A stretch of DNA of 7,955 nucleotides from Bacteroidales bacterium (GCA_017958765.1 JAGDBY010000105.1:1-7955), one strand, 5' to 3'. Numbered from the stretch's first letter, positions 1-6,321 are shown. Made by a program: numbers and translations. The notes: a model not told the origin generated them from the letters alone.

Positions 1-30
1 TATCAGCTTTATCTGGTTCTTGCTTATCAT
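1..30 (-). CDS. Start of a gene, possibly TrmH/SpoU-family RNA methyltransferase (partial)
   Basis: Reading the minus strand, an ATG at 30-28 opens a frame that runs off the window edge and encodes MISKNQIKLI. It lies 12 nt after the sufB stop, so it is probably co-transcribed with sufB. The pattern S-K-x-x-I-K-x-I resembles the N-terminus of TrmH/SpoU-type RNA 2'-O-methyltransferases of Bacteroidota, which typically begin with a similar SK..IK.I stretch. It does not resemble SufC, the usual partner after sufB, which would show an I-K-x-L start leading into a Walker A. Ten residues are too few for a firm call, so the family is an inference from memory; that a coding region starts here is more secure than its identity. 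Confidence 0.42.
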   Translation of the reverse strand, partial: MISKNQIKLI

Positions 31-42
31 GCTTTGTTCTTC

Positions 43-1479
43 CTATCCAACGGTTCCCTCCAACGACACGCTCAGCAGCTTCTGCGCCTCGACGGCAAAC
101 TCCATCGGCAGTTTCTGGATTACCTCCTTGGCATAGCCGTTCACTATCAGGCCGACGGCCTGCTCCGTGGGTATGCCGCGCTGGTTGCAGTAGAACAGCT
201 GGTCCTCTGAAATCTTTGATGTCGTGGCTTCGTGCTCGAAGATGGCCGTGTCGTTATGCACGTCCATATAAGGAAAGGTATGGGCACCGCAGTTGGAACC
301 TAATAGCAGCGAGTCGCAGCTTGAGTAGTTGCGGGCTCCGTCGGCCGAGGCTGCCGCCCTCACTAGTCCTCGGTACGAGTTCTGCGAGTGTCCGGCGGAG
401 ATGCCCTTCGATATAATGGTACTCTTCGTGTTGCGCCCTATGTGTATCATCTTCGTCCCCGTGTCGGCCTCCTGGTAGTTGTTGGTGACGGCCACTGAGT
501 AGAATTCCGACGCGGAATTGTCTCCCTGGAGAATGGTGCTCGGATATTTCCAGGTTATGGCGGAGCCGGTCTCCACCTGAGTCCAGGAAAGTTTGCTGTT
601 CTCTCCTTTGCAGATTCCTCTCTTGGTGACGAAGTTGTAGATACCACCTTTCCCTTCGGCATTTCCCGGATACCAATTCTGTACCGTAGAGTACTTCACT
701 TCGGCGTCACGTAGCACAACAATCTCCACGACGGCTGCGTGAAGCTGGTTTTCATCTCTCATCGGGGCTGTGCACCCCTCCAGATAACTCACGTACGAGC
801 CCTCGTCTGCGACAATAAGGGTTCTCTCGAACTGTCCCGTCCCCCTTGCGTTGATCCTGAAGTAGCTCGACAGGTCCATCGGGCAGCGAACCCCTTTCGG
901 AATATAGCAGAAGCTGCCGTCGCTGAACACTGCGGAGTTGAGAGCGGCGTAGTAGTTGTCCCCGATCGGAACCACCGACGCCAGGTATTTTCTGACAAGA
1001 TCGGGATAATTCTGTACCGCCTCCGAGAATGAGCAGAATATGATCCCTTTTTCAGCCAGAGTGTCTTTGAATGTGGTTTTTACCGATACAGAATCGAACA
1101 CTGCATCTACGGCCATCCCGGCAAGAGCCTTCCTCTCATCAAGCGGAATGCCCAGCTTGTCAAAGGTCTTCTCCAGTTCGGGGTCTATCTCTCCTTCCGC
1201 GCTCCTCTTCTTAGGGGCGGCAAAGTAGATTATATCCTGAAAGTCGATAGGGGGAATCGTCAGATGACCCCAGGTAGGAGCCTCCATCTCGGTCCATCTT
1301 CGGTAAGCCTTCAGACGGAAGTCAAGCAGCCACTGTGGCTCTCCCTTTTTGGCGGAAATCTCCCGGATGATATCTTCGCTGAGACCTTTGGCTATAAAAT
1401 CCTGCTCCAGGTTCGTCTCGAAGCCTTGTCCGTATTCTCTGCTGGTGATATCCTGAATTATGTCCGGTTTTTTTGCCAT
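43..1479 (-). CDS. sufB: SufB, Fe-S cluster assembly scaffold protein
   Basis: A 478-residue protein of normal SufB length. SufB is the core scaffold of the cytosolic SufBCD complex: it accepts sulfur and builds Fe-S clusters that are passed to apoproteins. The sequence shows the conserved SYLEGCTAP segment (residues 231-239), NYSSCDSLLLG with Cys388 matching the essential Cys405 of E. coli SufB, and HEATTSKI with His416-Glu417 near the SufB-SufD interface, followed by EDQLFY and the C-terminal VNG region. The frame stays open upstream to 1734, but that extension reads through the divergent neighbour. The start MAKKPDI at 1479 fits the family and sits just after a TAnnTTTG promoter element. 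No sufC or sufD is visible; the next ten codons downstream look like a different gene. The stop is TAG. Confidence 0.97.
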   Translation of the reverse strand: MAKKPDIIQDITSREYGQGFETNLEQDFIAKGLSEDIIREISAKKGEPQWLLDFRLKAYRRWTEMEAPTWGHLTIPPIDFQDIIYFAAPKKRSAEGEIDPELEKTFDKLGIPLDERKALAGMAVDAVFDSVSVKTTFKDTLAEKGIIFCSFSEAVQNYPDLVRKYLASVVPIGDNYYAALNSAVFSDGSFCYIPKGVRCPMDLSSYFRINARGTGQFERTLIVADEGSYVSYLEGCTAPMRDENQLHAAVVEIVVLRDAEVKYSTVQNWYPGNAEGKGGIYNFVTKRGICKGENSKLSWTQVETGSAITWKYPSTILQGDNSASEFYSVAVTNNYQEADTGTKMIHIGRNTKSTIISKGISAGHSQNSYRGLVRAAASADGARNYSSCDSLLLGSNCGAHTFPYMDVHNDTAIFEHEATTSKISEDQLFYCNQRGIPTEQAVGLIVNGYAKEVIQKLPMEFAVEAQKLLSVSLEGTVG

Positions 1480-1485
1480 AGAGAG

Positions 1486-1493
1486 CAAAGTTA
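1486..1493 (-). promoter_or_regulatory. sufB promoter, Bacteroidota -7 element
   Basis: On the minus strand the sequence is TAACTTTG, an exact match to the Bacteroidota -7 consensus TAnnTTTG. Nineteen bases further upstream is TTAC, only a half match to the TTTG -33 element. The motif ends just 6 nt before the sufB ATG (1479), so transcription would begin at or within a few bases of the start codon. Confidence 0.6.
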
Positions 1494-1505
1494 CAGTTTT
1501 ATACC

Positions 1506-1513
1506 TAATTTTG
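1506..1513 (+). promoter_or_regulatory. Promoter of the ThiL-like gene, Bacteroidota -7 element
   Basis: TAATTTTG matches TAnnTTTG exactly and ends 18 nt before the ATG at 1532. No clear TTTG -33 element lies at the usual distance. It falls in the 52-nt space shared with the divergent sufB promoter, so the two polymerase footprints would overlap. Confidence 0.5.
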
Positions 1514-1531
1514 TAAGACAGACAATCAATT

Positions 1532-2533
1532 ATGAGCGAAAATAATAAAAAAGAGAAACGTACGTCATTCTCCGAAATAGGAGTCAAGGCGGCGATGGCC
1601 GGTCTGTTCGACAGAACGGGATTTGTAAACGGCGACATTCTCCTGAGCGGAAACGATGTCACCGCCCACAAGGTGATGATGGAAGGGGTTGATTTCGACT
1701 TGGTGTACAACCCTTTGAAACATCTCGGATACAAGGCGGTACTGAACGTACTGGGTGACGTCTATGCGGCTTTCCGCGTCCCTTCTGCCATATCTGCCGT
1801 CGTGGGACTCTCATCGCGTTTCAGCTACGAGGATATGCAGGAACTTTGGACGGGCGTAGTGGCGGCCGCCAAGGAACATCACGTCAAGACCCTTCACCTG
1901 GACCTGAATCCGTCCGTGAACGGTCTCTACATCAGCCTTACCGCGTTCGGAGAGCAGAAGAAAAAGGTACTCTCGTCGAGGCCGGAGCCGAAGAGCAAGG
2001 ATTTGATATGCCTGGGAGGAAACGTCGGGGCTGCCTATCTGGGACAGCACGTGCTGGAGAGGGAGAAAGCGGCCTTTATGAATGCACCTGAAGGTGTTTC
2101 CCAGCCCGATCTGAGTAAATACAAATACATTCTCTCGCAGTACCTCAGCCCTGAGATTCCTTCGAACACAATAGACAGGTTCCTCGAGTGCGACATCATC
2201 CCTACCTGCGGCGACTTCGTCACAAAGGGGCTTGCCGCTTCAGTTAAGAGAATCTCTGATAAGACCGGATTCGGCGCAAAGATCTATGTGGACAGGATTC
2301 CTATCGCCAGCGAGACATTCCAGATGGCCGAAGAGATCAATATGGATCCGATAACCTGCGCCCTTAACGGAGGGGATGATTACAGGCTGCTGTATACCGT
2401 CCCTCTGGAGAAGTTCGAAGTCTTCAAGAAGGAGATTCAGACCTTTGACATAATAGGTCATCTTTGTAAGCAAGATGTTGGTACAGTGCTTGTTACGCCG
2501 GACGGGGCAGAAATAGAGCTAAAATCTTTGTAA
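1532..2533 (+). CDS. thiL: ThiL-family (thiamine-monophosphate kinase-like) protein with degenerate active site
   Basis: A 333-residue protein that follows Bacteroidales ThiL along most of its length: MMEGVDFDL (49-57), PLKHLGYKAVLNV (61-73), RFSYEDMQELWTG (96-108), a VGAAYLGQHVLEREKAAF segment (165-182), LSKYKYILSQYLSPE (194-208) and CALNGGDDYRLLYTVP (276-291). ThiL phosphorylates thiamine monophosphate to the cofactor thiamine diphosphate. The expected catalytic motifs are mostly gone: there is no N-terminal GDDAAV; VTTD before the EG motif is TAHK (44-47); the HF after EG is DF (54-55); GGDT is HLDL (122-125); SDGL is TKGL (231-234). Asp76 and Asp124 may be surviving ligands. The frame is intact and the core well conserved, so this looks like a maintained paralogue with lost or changed activity rather than a decaying gene. 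Whether a standard ThiL exists elsewhere cannot be seen. Confidence 0.8.
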   Translation: MSENNKKEKRTSFSEIGVKAAMAGLFDRTGFVNGDILLSGNDVTAHKVMMEGVDFDLVYNPLKHLGYKAVLNVLGDVYAAFRVPSAISAVVGLSSRFSYEDMQELWTGVVAAAKEHHVKTLHLDLNPSVNGLYISLTAFGEQKKKVLSSRPEPKSKDLICLGGNVGAAYLGQHVLEREKAAFMNAPEGVSQPDLSKYKYILSQYLSPEIPSNTIDRFLECDIIPTCGDFVTKGLAASVKRISDKTGFGAKIYVDRIPIASETFQMAEEINMDPITCALNGGDDYRLLYTVPLEKFEVFKKEIQTFDIIGHLCKQDVGTVLVTPDGAEIELKSL

Positions 2534-2565
2534 AACGATGCAACGTTTTGACCTTCAATTGCATC
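2532..2565 (+). other. Overlapping alternative hairpins just after the ThiL-like gene
   Basis: Two mutually exclusive stems share bases here: AAAACG (2532-2537) with CGTTTT (2544-2549), and GATGCAA (2537-2543) with TTGCATC (2559-2565), the latter followed by TTTG. The second could act as a weak terminator for the preceding gene; the T-run is short. Confidence 0.35.
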
Positions 2566-2594
2566 TTTGTAATAGGTTTAGGTTTTAGTACAGT

Positions 2595-2632
2595 GAAAGA
2601 GGTTTGATTCTTTATGGGTCAGCCTCTTTTTT
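2595..2632 (+). terminator. Rho-independent terminator after the ThiL-like gene
   Basis: The stem AAAGAGG (2596-2602) pairs with CCTCTTT (2623-2629), extendable by about two pairs including a wobble, with a long loop of about 20 nt and a T-run ending at 2632. It separates the ThiL-like gene from the pnuC promoter that begins three bases later. The large loop makes it only moderately strong. Confidence 0.6.
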
Positions 2633-2634
2633 CA

Positions 2635-2642
2635 TATATTTG
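2635..2642 (+). promoter_or_regulatory. pnuC promoter, Bacteroidota -7 element
   Basis: TATATTTG matches TAnnTTTG exactly and ends 14 nt before the pnuC ATG, giving a very short leader. TTTA at 2611-2614, 20 nt upstream, is a plausible weak -33 element and would lie in the terminator loop. No Shine-Dalgarno sequence and no riboswitch-sized leader is present. Confidence 0.55.
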
Positions 2643-2656
2643 TTGAAAATTGTGCG

Positions 2657-3331
2657 ATGGCTCTGATAAACCGAAATACCCTTTCTCCCTTCGACTGGTT
2701 TCTGATAATCGGAGTAATCGCCGCGTCCCTCGGGTATTCCATTCTGACCGCCACGTTTGACACTCTCGGAATAATCGCTTCGATAACCGGAGTGGTTTGC
2801 GTGGTCCTCTGCGCCAAGGGAAACATCCTCAACTACGCTTTCGGGCTTGTGAACGTGGCCATTTATGCGTGGATCTCATTCAAAGCGCAGCTCTACGGCG
2901 ACGCCGCCCTGAACGCCCTCTACTACTTCCCGATGAACATTATCGGATGGGTGAGCTGGAACGGCCGCCGGCAGGTTGAGGACGATACCAAAGTGAAGGC
3001 GAGAAGAATGACATTCAGGCAGAGGCTCATCCTGGTGCTGATCTGCGTGGTATCGGTTACTGTGTGCGGCTACATTCTCTCCAAAGTCGGAGACCCTCAG
3101 CCGTATAAAGATTCTGCCTCTACGATGCTTTCCATTATCGCTATGTTCCTGATGGTGAGAGCTTTTATGGAGCAGTGGTCGCTGTGGATTCTAACAAATG
3201 TGATAAGCGTGGTTATGTGGGTGATTCTGACTGTAAGAGGCGATTCTCACGCAGTAATGATGGTGATAATGTATCTCTTCTACACCATAAACTCTATTAA
3301 CGGACATATCCAATGGAAAAAACTTATATGA
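2657..3331 (+). CDS. pnuC: PnuC-family vitamin/nucleoside transporter
   Basis: A 224-residue integral membrane protein with about seven hydrophobic segments (roughly residues 13-30, 36-53, 57-75, 84-101, 122-142, 155-170, 175-192, with another near 198-212). Family features include the TGVVCVVLCAKGNILNYAFG region (44-63), the YYFPMNIIGWVSW region (89-101) and the W-x-x-W-x-x-x-N motif (Trp174, Trp177, Asn181) used by PnuC proteins to bind substrate. PnuC takes up nicotinamide riboside by facilitated diffusion for NAD synthesis, while relatives PnuT and PnuX carry thiamine or riboflavin. The substrate cannot be fixed from sequence alone. The ThiL-like gene upstream hints at thiamine, but a terminator separates the two and no TPP riboswitch is seen, so nicotinamide riboside remains the default. 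The end overlaps tadA. Confidence 0.88.
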   Translation: MALINRNTLSPFDWFLIIGVIAASLGYSILTATFDTLGIIASITGVVCVVLCAKGNILNYAFGLVNVAIYAWISFKAQLYGDAALNALYYFPMNIIGWVSWNGRRQVEDDTKVKARRMTFRQRLILVLICVVSVTVCGYILSKVGDPQPYKDSASTMLSIIAMFLMVRAFMEQWSLWILTNVISVVMWVILTVRGDSHAVMMVIMYLFYTINSINGHIQWKKLI

Positions 3332-3741
3332 AAGAGGCCTTGAAAGAGGCTCTCAAGGCGTTTGAAGAGGGTGAAGTCCCTGTCGGGGCTGTGATAGTGT
3401 CCCAGTGGAGGATCATAGCCCGCGCTCACAACCTGACAGAGACCCTAACGGACACTACGGCTCACGCTGAGATGCAGGCAATAACCTCGGCTACGGATTA
3501 TCTGGGAGGGAAATACCTCAACGACTGCACTGTCTATGTCACAGTGGAGCCCTGCCCGATGTGCGCGGCAGCACTCGCCTGGGCGCAGGTCGGCAAGCTG
3601 GTGTACGGAGCGAAAGATCCCAAAAAAGGGTATTCTCTTTACACCCCTTCTCTGCTCCATCCCAAGACCGTCGTAGAGGGCGGAGTGCTTGAAGATGAGT
3701 GCGCTGAGTTGATGGTAAAATTTTTTAAATCTAAAAGATAA
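3313..3741 (+). CDS. tadA: TadA, tRNA-specific adenosine-34 deaminase
   Basis: A 142-residue zinc-dependent cytidine/adenosine deaminase-fold protein. It shows the catalytic HAEM motif (His51, Glu53 as proton shuttle) and PCPMC (Cys81, Cys84 as zinc ligands), the EVPVGAVIV strand (21-29) and the LVYGAKDPKKG segment (97-107) typical of TadA. TadA converts the wobble adenosine of tRNA-Arg(ACG) to inosine. A guanine deaminase or other nucleoside deaminase is the main alternative, but length and motif spacing favour TadA. The frame overlaps pnuC by 19 nt. A second start at 3328 would give a 4-nt ATGA overlap and a protein five residues shorter; I kept the longer one because Bacteroidales TadA usually has a few residues before the first helix. 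Translational coupling to pnuC is likely either way. Confidence 0.9.
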   Translation: MEKTYMKEALKEALKAFEEGEVPVGAVIVSQWRIIARAHNLTETLTDTTAHAEMQAITSATDYLGGKYLNDCTVYVTVEPCPMCAAALAWAQVGKLVYGAKDPKKGYSLYTPSLLHPKTVVEGGVLEDECAELMVKFFKSKR

Positions 3742-3755
3742 TTGCAAAATCTTTG

Positions 3756-3763
3756 TATATTTG
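3756..3763 (+). promoter_or_regulatory. tRNA-Gln promoter, Bacteroidota -7 element
   Basis: TATATTTG matches TAnnTTTG exactly, 28 nt before the mature tRNA 5' end. A neighbouring ATCTTTG (3749-3755) is a second, weaker candidate. No good -33 TTTG is seen at the standard distance because the tadA 3' end is there. Confidence 0.55.
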
Positions 3764-3767
3764 CAGT

Positions 3768-3785
3768 CCTGTCCGTAACGGCAGG
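3768..3785 (+). other. Small hairpin in the tRNA-Gln 5' leader
   Basis: CCTG-T-CCG (3768-3775) pairs with CGGCAGG (3779-3785) around a TAA loop, with one bulged T. It lies between the -7 element and the tRNA and would form in the pre-tRNA leader. Its role, if any, is unknown. Confidence 0.4.
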
Positions 3786-3791
3786 TGCCAT

Positions 3792-3862
3792 TGAGATATG
3801 GTGTAATGGTAGCACTACAGATTTTGGTTCTGTCTGTCGAGGTTCGAATCCTCGTATCTCAA
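3792..3862 (+). tRNA. tRNA-Gln (anticodon UUG)
   Basis: A complete cloverleaf of 71 nt. The acceptor TGAGATA (3792-3798) pairs with TATCTCA (3855-3861), discriminator A3862; the D loop contains AATGGTA; the anticodon stem ACAGA/TCTGT (3817-3821, 3829-3833) encloses the loop TTTTGGT with anticodon TTG at 3824-3826; the T arm is CGAGGTTCGAATCCTCG. The weak first pair U1-A72 is characteristic of glutamine tRNAs, where it helps recognition by GlnRS. CCA is not encoded (the genome reads ACA). It sits between tadA and the phosphopantetheinyl transferase gene, on the same strand, with its own promoter. The anticodon reads CAA/CAG and would not suppress the TAG found in the permease gene. Confidence 0.96.
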
Positions 3863-3880
3863 CAATTATTCTAAAATTTT

Positions 3881-3955
3881 AATACGTTGGAACCTCCGAG
3901 TTGTCAGTTGGTAAGTTCTTCAGAGCCGTCCTGTCGGTCTCTGTCGCAACGTATT
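3881..3955 (+). ncRNA. Unidentified structured RNA element, three-way-junction shape
   Basis: AATACGTTG (3881-3889) is perfectly complementary to CAACGTATT (3947-3955). The enclosed 57 nt hold a strong hairpin, CAGAGCCG (3921-3928) with CGG-T-CTCTG (3935-3943, one bulged T) and a TCCTGT loop, and a weaker arm, GAAC (3890-3893) with GTTC (3915-3918), which may contain CCGA/TTGG inside. The element is 75 nt, tRNA-sized, and contains a CAGTTGGTAAG string like a tRNA D loop, but no anticodon arm or T arm can be built. It lies 18 nt after tRNA-Gln and 67 nt before the next gene. It could be a 5' leader element of the phosphopantetheinyl transferase-tyrS operon, a small RNA, or a decayed tRNA. I do not recognise it. 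Confidence 0.45.
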
Positions 3956-4022
3956 ATCCCCACTTTAACAGAAACAGTAACTGATTGCGCCCTTTGGCTC
4001 GATTAGTCTTTATTATACCCAT

Positions 4023-4658
4023 ATGGCACTATTCCTTACAAAAGAATTAGAAAACGACGCTTGTATTTACGTTTGGGAAATCACCGAAACGGAAGAGGAA
4101 CTTATGAACCTCTCTTCAGTTCCCAATGACGAACTGGAAGAACTGAGCATGATCAAGAGCGAGGCTCGCAGAAAAGAGAAACTGGCAGTAAGAGCTCTTC
4201 TGAACACGATTTTTGATGACAAAGTTTATCTGGGTCATCACGATAACGGCAAGCCTTATCTTCAAAACACCGTTCGGGAGATAAGCATTTCCCATTCTAA
4301 CCGCTTTGTGGCTATCATCACCCATCCGAGCGAGGATCTGGGTATCGATATCGAAAGCCTGGACCGCGATTTTTCAGCAGTTGAAGCAAAGGCTCTCTCA
4401 GATGAGGAGATTGACGACCTGTCTGACAGCAAGCGCGCTCTTCAGCTGGCCATCTACTGGTGCGCTAAAGAGGCTATCTTCAAGAGAATGTCACTGAACG
4501 GCGTCGATTTCGCGGAGCAGATAGAGCTGGAGCGTTTCCGTCCTCACGATGAAGGTACCCTTGAGGCTACATACACACACAAAGACGGCACCGAGATGGA
4601 GTTTGAACTGGAATATCTGGTATTTGAAAACCATGTGATGGTATGGGTTGTGGGTTAA
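4023..4658 (+). CDS. 4'-phosphopantetheinyl transferase, Sfp type
   Basis: A 211-residue protein of the Sfp/AcpT superfamily, which moves 4'-phosphopantetheine from coenzyme A to a conserved serine of carrier proteins, activating fatty-acid, polyketide or peptide synthesis proteins. The two signature motifs are present: GIDIE (107-111, with magnesium-binding Asp109 and Glu111) and WCAKEAIFK (146-154, with catalytic Glu150 and Lys149/Lys154). SISHS (88-92) before them matches the family's substrate-binding SxSH element, and GKPYL (76-80) its upstream motif. Length fits the two-repeat Sfp type rather than the short AcpS. It starts a tight run with tyrS (15-nt gap), so the two are probably co-transcribed. 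No Shine-Dalgarno sequence precedes the ATG. No carrier protein or synthase gene is nearby, so the target, possibly the fatty-acid ACP, is unknown. Confidence 0.88.
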   Translation: MALFLTKELENDACIYVWEITETEEELMNLSSVPNDELEELSMIKSEARRKEKLAVRALLNTIFDDKVYLGHHDNGKPYLQNTVREISISHSNRFVAIITHPSEDLGIDIESLDRDFSAVEAKALSDEEIDDLSDSKRALQLAIYWCAKEAIFKRMSLNGVDFAEQIELERFRPHDEGTLEATYTHKDGTEMEFELEYLVFENHVMVWVVG

Positions 4659-4673
4659 TGACATTAGACTGAG

Positions 4674-5966
4674 ATGAAAAAGAATTTTGTAAAAGAACTG
4701 GAATGGCGCGGTATGATACACGATATCATGCCCGGAACAGAAGAATTATTTAAGAAAGAACAGGTTACAGCTTATTTGGGAATAGACCCTACGGCTGACA
4801 GTCTCCATATCGGACACCTTGTGGGAGTGATGATGCTCCGTCACCTTCAGAGTTGCGGCCACAAGCCTATCGCAGTGCTCGGCGGCGCTACCGGTATGAT
4901 CGGTGACCCTTCAATGAAGTCTCAGGAGAGAAACCTTCTCGATCTGGACACACTCAGGCACAATCAGGAGTGCATCAAAAAGCAGCTCTCCAGATTCCTC
5001 GACTTCGACAGCGACGCTCCTAATGCCGCTCTGCTGGTGAACAACTACGACTGGACCAAGGATTACAGCTTCCTGGATTTCGTAAGAGATATCGGCAAGC
5101 ACATCACCGTGAACTATATGATGAGCAAGGATTCTGTCAAGAAGCGTCTCAGCGGTGAAGATCGCGAAGGAATGTCCTTCACAGAATTCTCATATCAGCT
5201 TCTTCAGGGATATGACTTCCTGTTCCTCTACGAGCATTACGGCTGCAAGCTCCAGATAGGCGGAAGCGACCAGTGGGGTAACATCACCACCGGTACAGAG
5301 TTGATCCGCAGAAAGCTCGGAGGAGAGGCCTTCGCCCTTACCTGCCCTCTTATCACCAAAGCCGACGGCGGTAAATTCGGCAAGACTGAGAAGGGAAATG
5401 TCTGGTTGGACGCACGTTACACTTCGCCTTATACATTCTATCAGTTATGGCTGAACGTCAGCGACGAGGATGCTAAGAAATACATCAAGATATTCACAAT
5501 GCTCGACAAGGAGCAGATAGATGCCCTCATCAAAGAGCAGGAAGAGGCTCCTCACCTCCGTCCTCTTCAGAAGAAACTTGCAGAGGAGATCACCGTGATG
5601 GTTCACGGCCGTGAAGAATTCGACAAGGCGGTAGCCGCCAGCAGCATTCTGTTCACCAATTCTTCAGCCGACACCCTCAAGGCCCTTGATGAAGAGACAT
5701 TCCTTGCAGTGTTCGACGGAGTTCCTCAGTTCGAACTCGGCAAAGAGAAACTGGGCGGGAACGTGATAGACATTCTGGCTGTCGACACTCAGGTATTCCC
5801 TTCAAAAGGAGAGTGCCGCAAGATGATTCAGGCCTCAGGACTGAGCATTAACAAAGAGAAAGTCGCCGACGTCGCCCTGAATCTGACAGAGGATATGCTT
5901 CTGGACGGTAAATACATCCTCGTCCAGAAAGGAAAGAAGAACTACTTCATTTTGAAATTCATCTAA
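4674..5966 (+). CDS. tyrS: TyrS, tyrosyl-tRNA synthetase
   Basis: A 430-residue class I aminoacyl-tRNA synthetase that charges tRNA-Tyr. The Rossmann catalytic domain shows Tyr34 in AYLGIDPTADS, the HIGH signature at 45-48, GGATGMIGDPS (70-80), the tyrosine-binding helix with Tyr174, Gln178 and Asp181, GGSDQWGN (196-203), and KFGKT (234-238) as the KMSKS-type loop. The C-terminal part from about 362 is an S4-like RNA-binding domain (FPSKGECRKMIQASGLSIN). The length is typical of the bacterial TyrRS with KFGKT. The gene is followed by rbfA after a single base, so the two are translationally linked. No T-box leader is present, as expected outside Gram-positive bacteria. Confidence 0.98.
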   Translation: MKKNFVKELEWRGMIHDIMPGTEELFKKEQVTAYLGIDPTADSLHIGHLVGVMMLRHLQSCGHKPIAVLGGATGMIGDPSMKSQERNLLDLDTLRHNQECIKKQLSRFLDFDSDAPNAALLVNNYDWTKDYSFLDFVRDIGKHITVNYMMSKDSVKKRLSGEDREGMSFTEFSYQLLQGYDFLFLYEHYGCKLQIGGSDQWGNITTGTELIRRKLGGEAFALTCPLITKADGGKFGKTEKGNVWLDARYTSPYTFYQLWLNVSDEDAKKYIKIFTMLDKEQIDALIKEQEEAPHLRPLQKKLAEEITVMVHGREEFDKAVAASSILFTNSSADTLKALDEETFLAVFDGVPQFELGKEKLGGNVIDILAVDTQVFPSKGECRKMIQASGLSINKEKVADVALNLTEDMLLDGKYILVQKGKKNYFILKFI

Positions 5967-5967
5967 A

Positions 5968-6312
5968 ATGGAAAACGAAACCACACGCCAGGCCAAAGTC
6001 GCCTCTCAGATCAAGAGGGATATGGCCGAGATAATAAGAGCCCGCGGAATGGCCGCTTACTCAGGCGCCATGGTTACCGTAAGCGGTGTCAAAGTGAGTC
6101 CCGACCTGTCGCTGGCCAAAATATATGTGAGCGTATTCCCTTCTGAGAAGCGCGACAACGCTATGGCCATTCTCGAGCAGCAGAAATTCTCTCTCAGAGG
6201 AGAATTGGGAAGACTTGTGGGCAAGCAGCTCCGTATCGTCCCTGAGATCGCATTCTTTGTAGATGATTCTCTCGATTATGTAGAGCATATAGACGAACTG
6301 CTCAAGAAGTAG
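5968..6312 (+). CDS. rbfA: RbfA, ribosome-binding factor A
   Basis: A 114-residue protein with the single KH-like fold of RbfA, a late 30S subunit maturation factor that binds near the 5' helix of 16S rRNA and is needed for growth in the cold. Recognisable features are the N-terminal helix RQAKVASQIKRDMAEIIR (7-24), the strand VTVSGVKVSPDLSLAKIYVS (36-55) and the C-terminal RIVPEIAFFVDDSLDYVEHI (88-107), which matches the family's P-x-x-x-F-x-x-D-x-S ending. The ATG is one base after the tyrS stop, and a permease gene follows 9 nt later, an rbfA-permease order common in Bacteroidota as I recall it. The stop codon is TAG. Confidence 0.95.
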   Translation: MENETTRQAKVASQIKRDMAEIIRARGMAAYSGAMVTVSGVKVSPDLSLAKIYVSVFPSEKRDNAMAILEQQKFSLRGELGRLVGKQLRIVPEIAFFVDDSLDYVEHIDELLKK

Positions 6313-6321
6313 GCAGCTCCT

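Noticed and set aside
254..676. 140-codon minus-strand frame inside sufB
   Set aside because: It overlaps the well-conserved SufB frame on the same strand and reads as an Arg/Leu-rich shifted translation.
1480..1734. N-terminal extension of SufB by 85 residues to an upstream ATG
   Set aside because: The extension is antisense to the start of the ThiL-like gene, shows no SufB similarity, and lies upstream of the -7 promoter element; MAKKPDI at 1479 is the family-like start.
2534..2656. TPP or other riboswitch upstream of pnuC
   Set aside because: The CTGAGA and ACCTGATCTGG-type conserved TPP segments are missing, and the likely transcript leader is under 15 nt.
3881..3955. Second tRNA gene on either strand
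   Set aside because: The size fits, but no 5-bp anticodon stem with a 7-nt loop and no GGTTCGAATCC-type T arm can be placed on either strand.
3863..4022. T-box leader for tyrS
   Set aside because: There is no T-box sequence (AGGGTGGnACCGCG-like), no antiterminator/terminator pair, and another gene lies between this region and tyrS.
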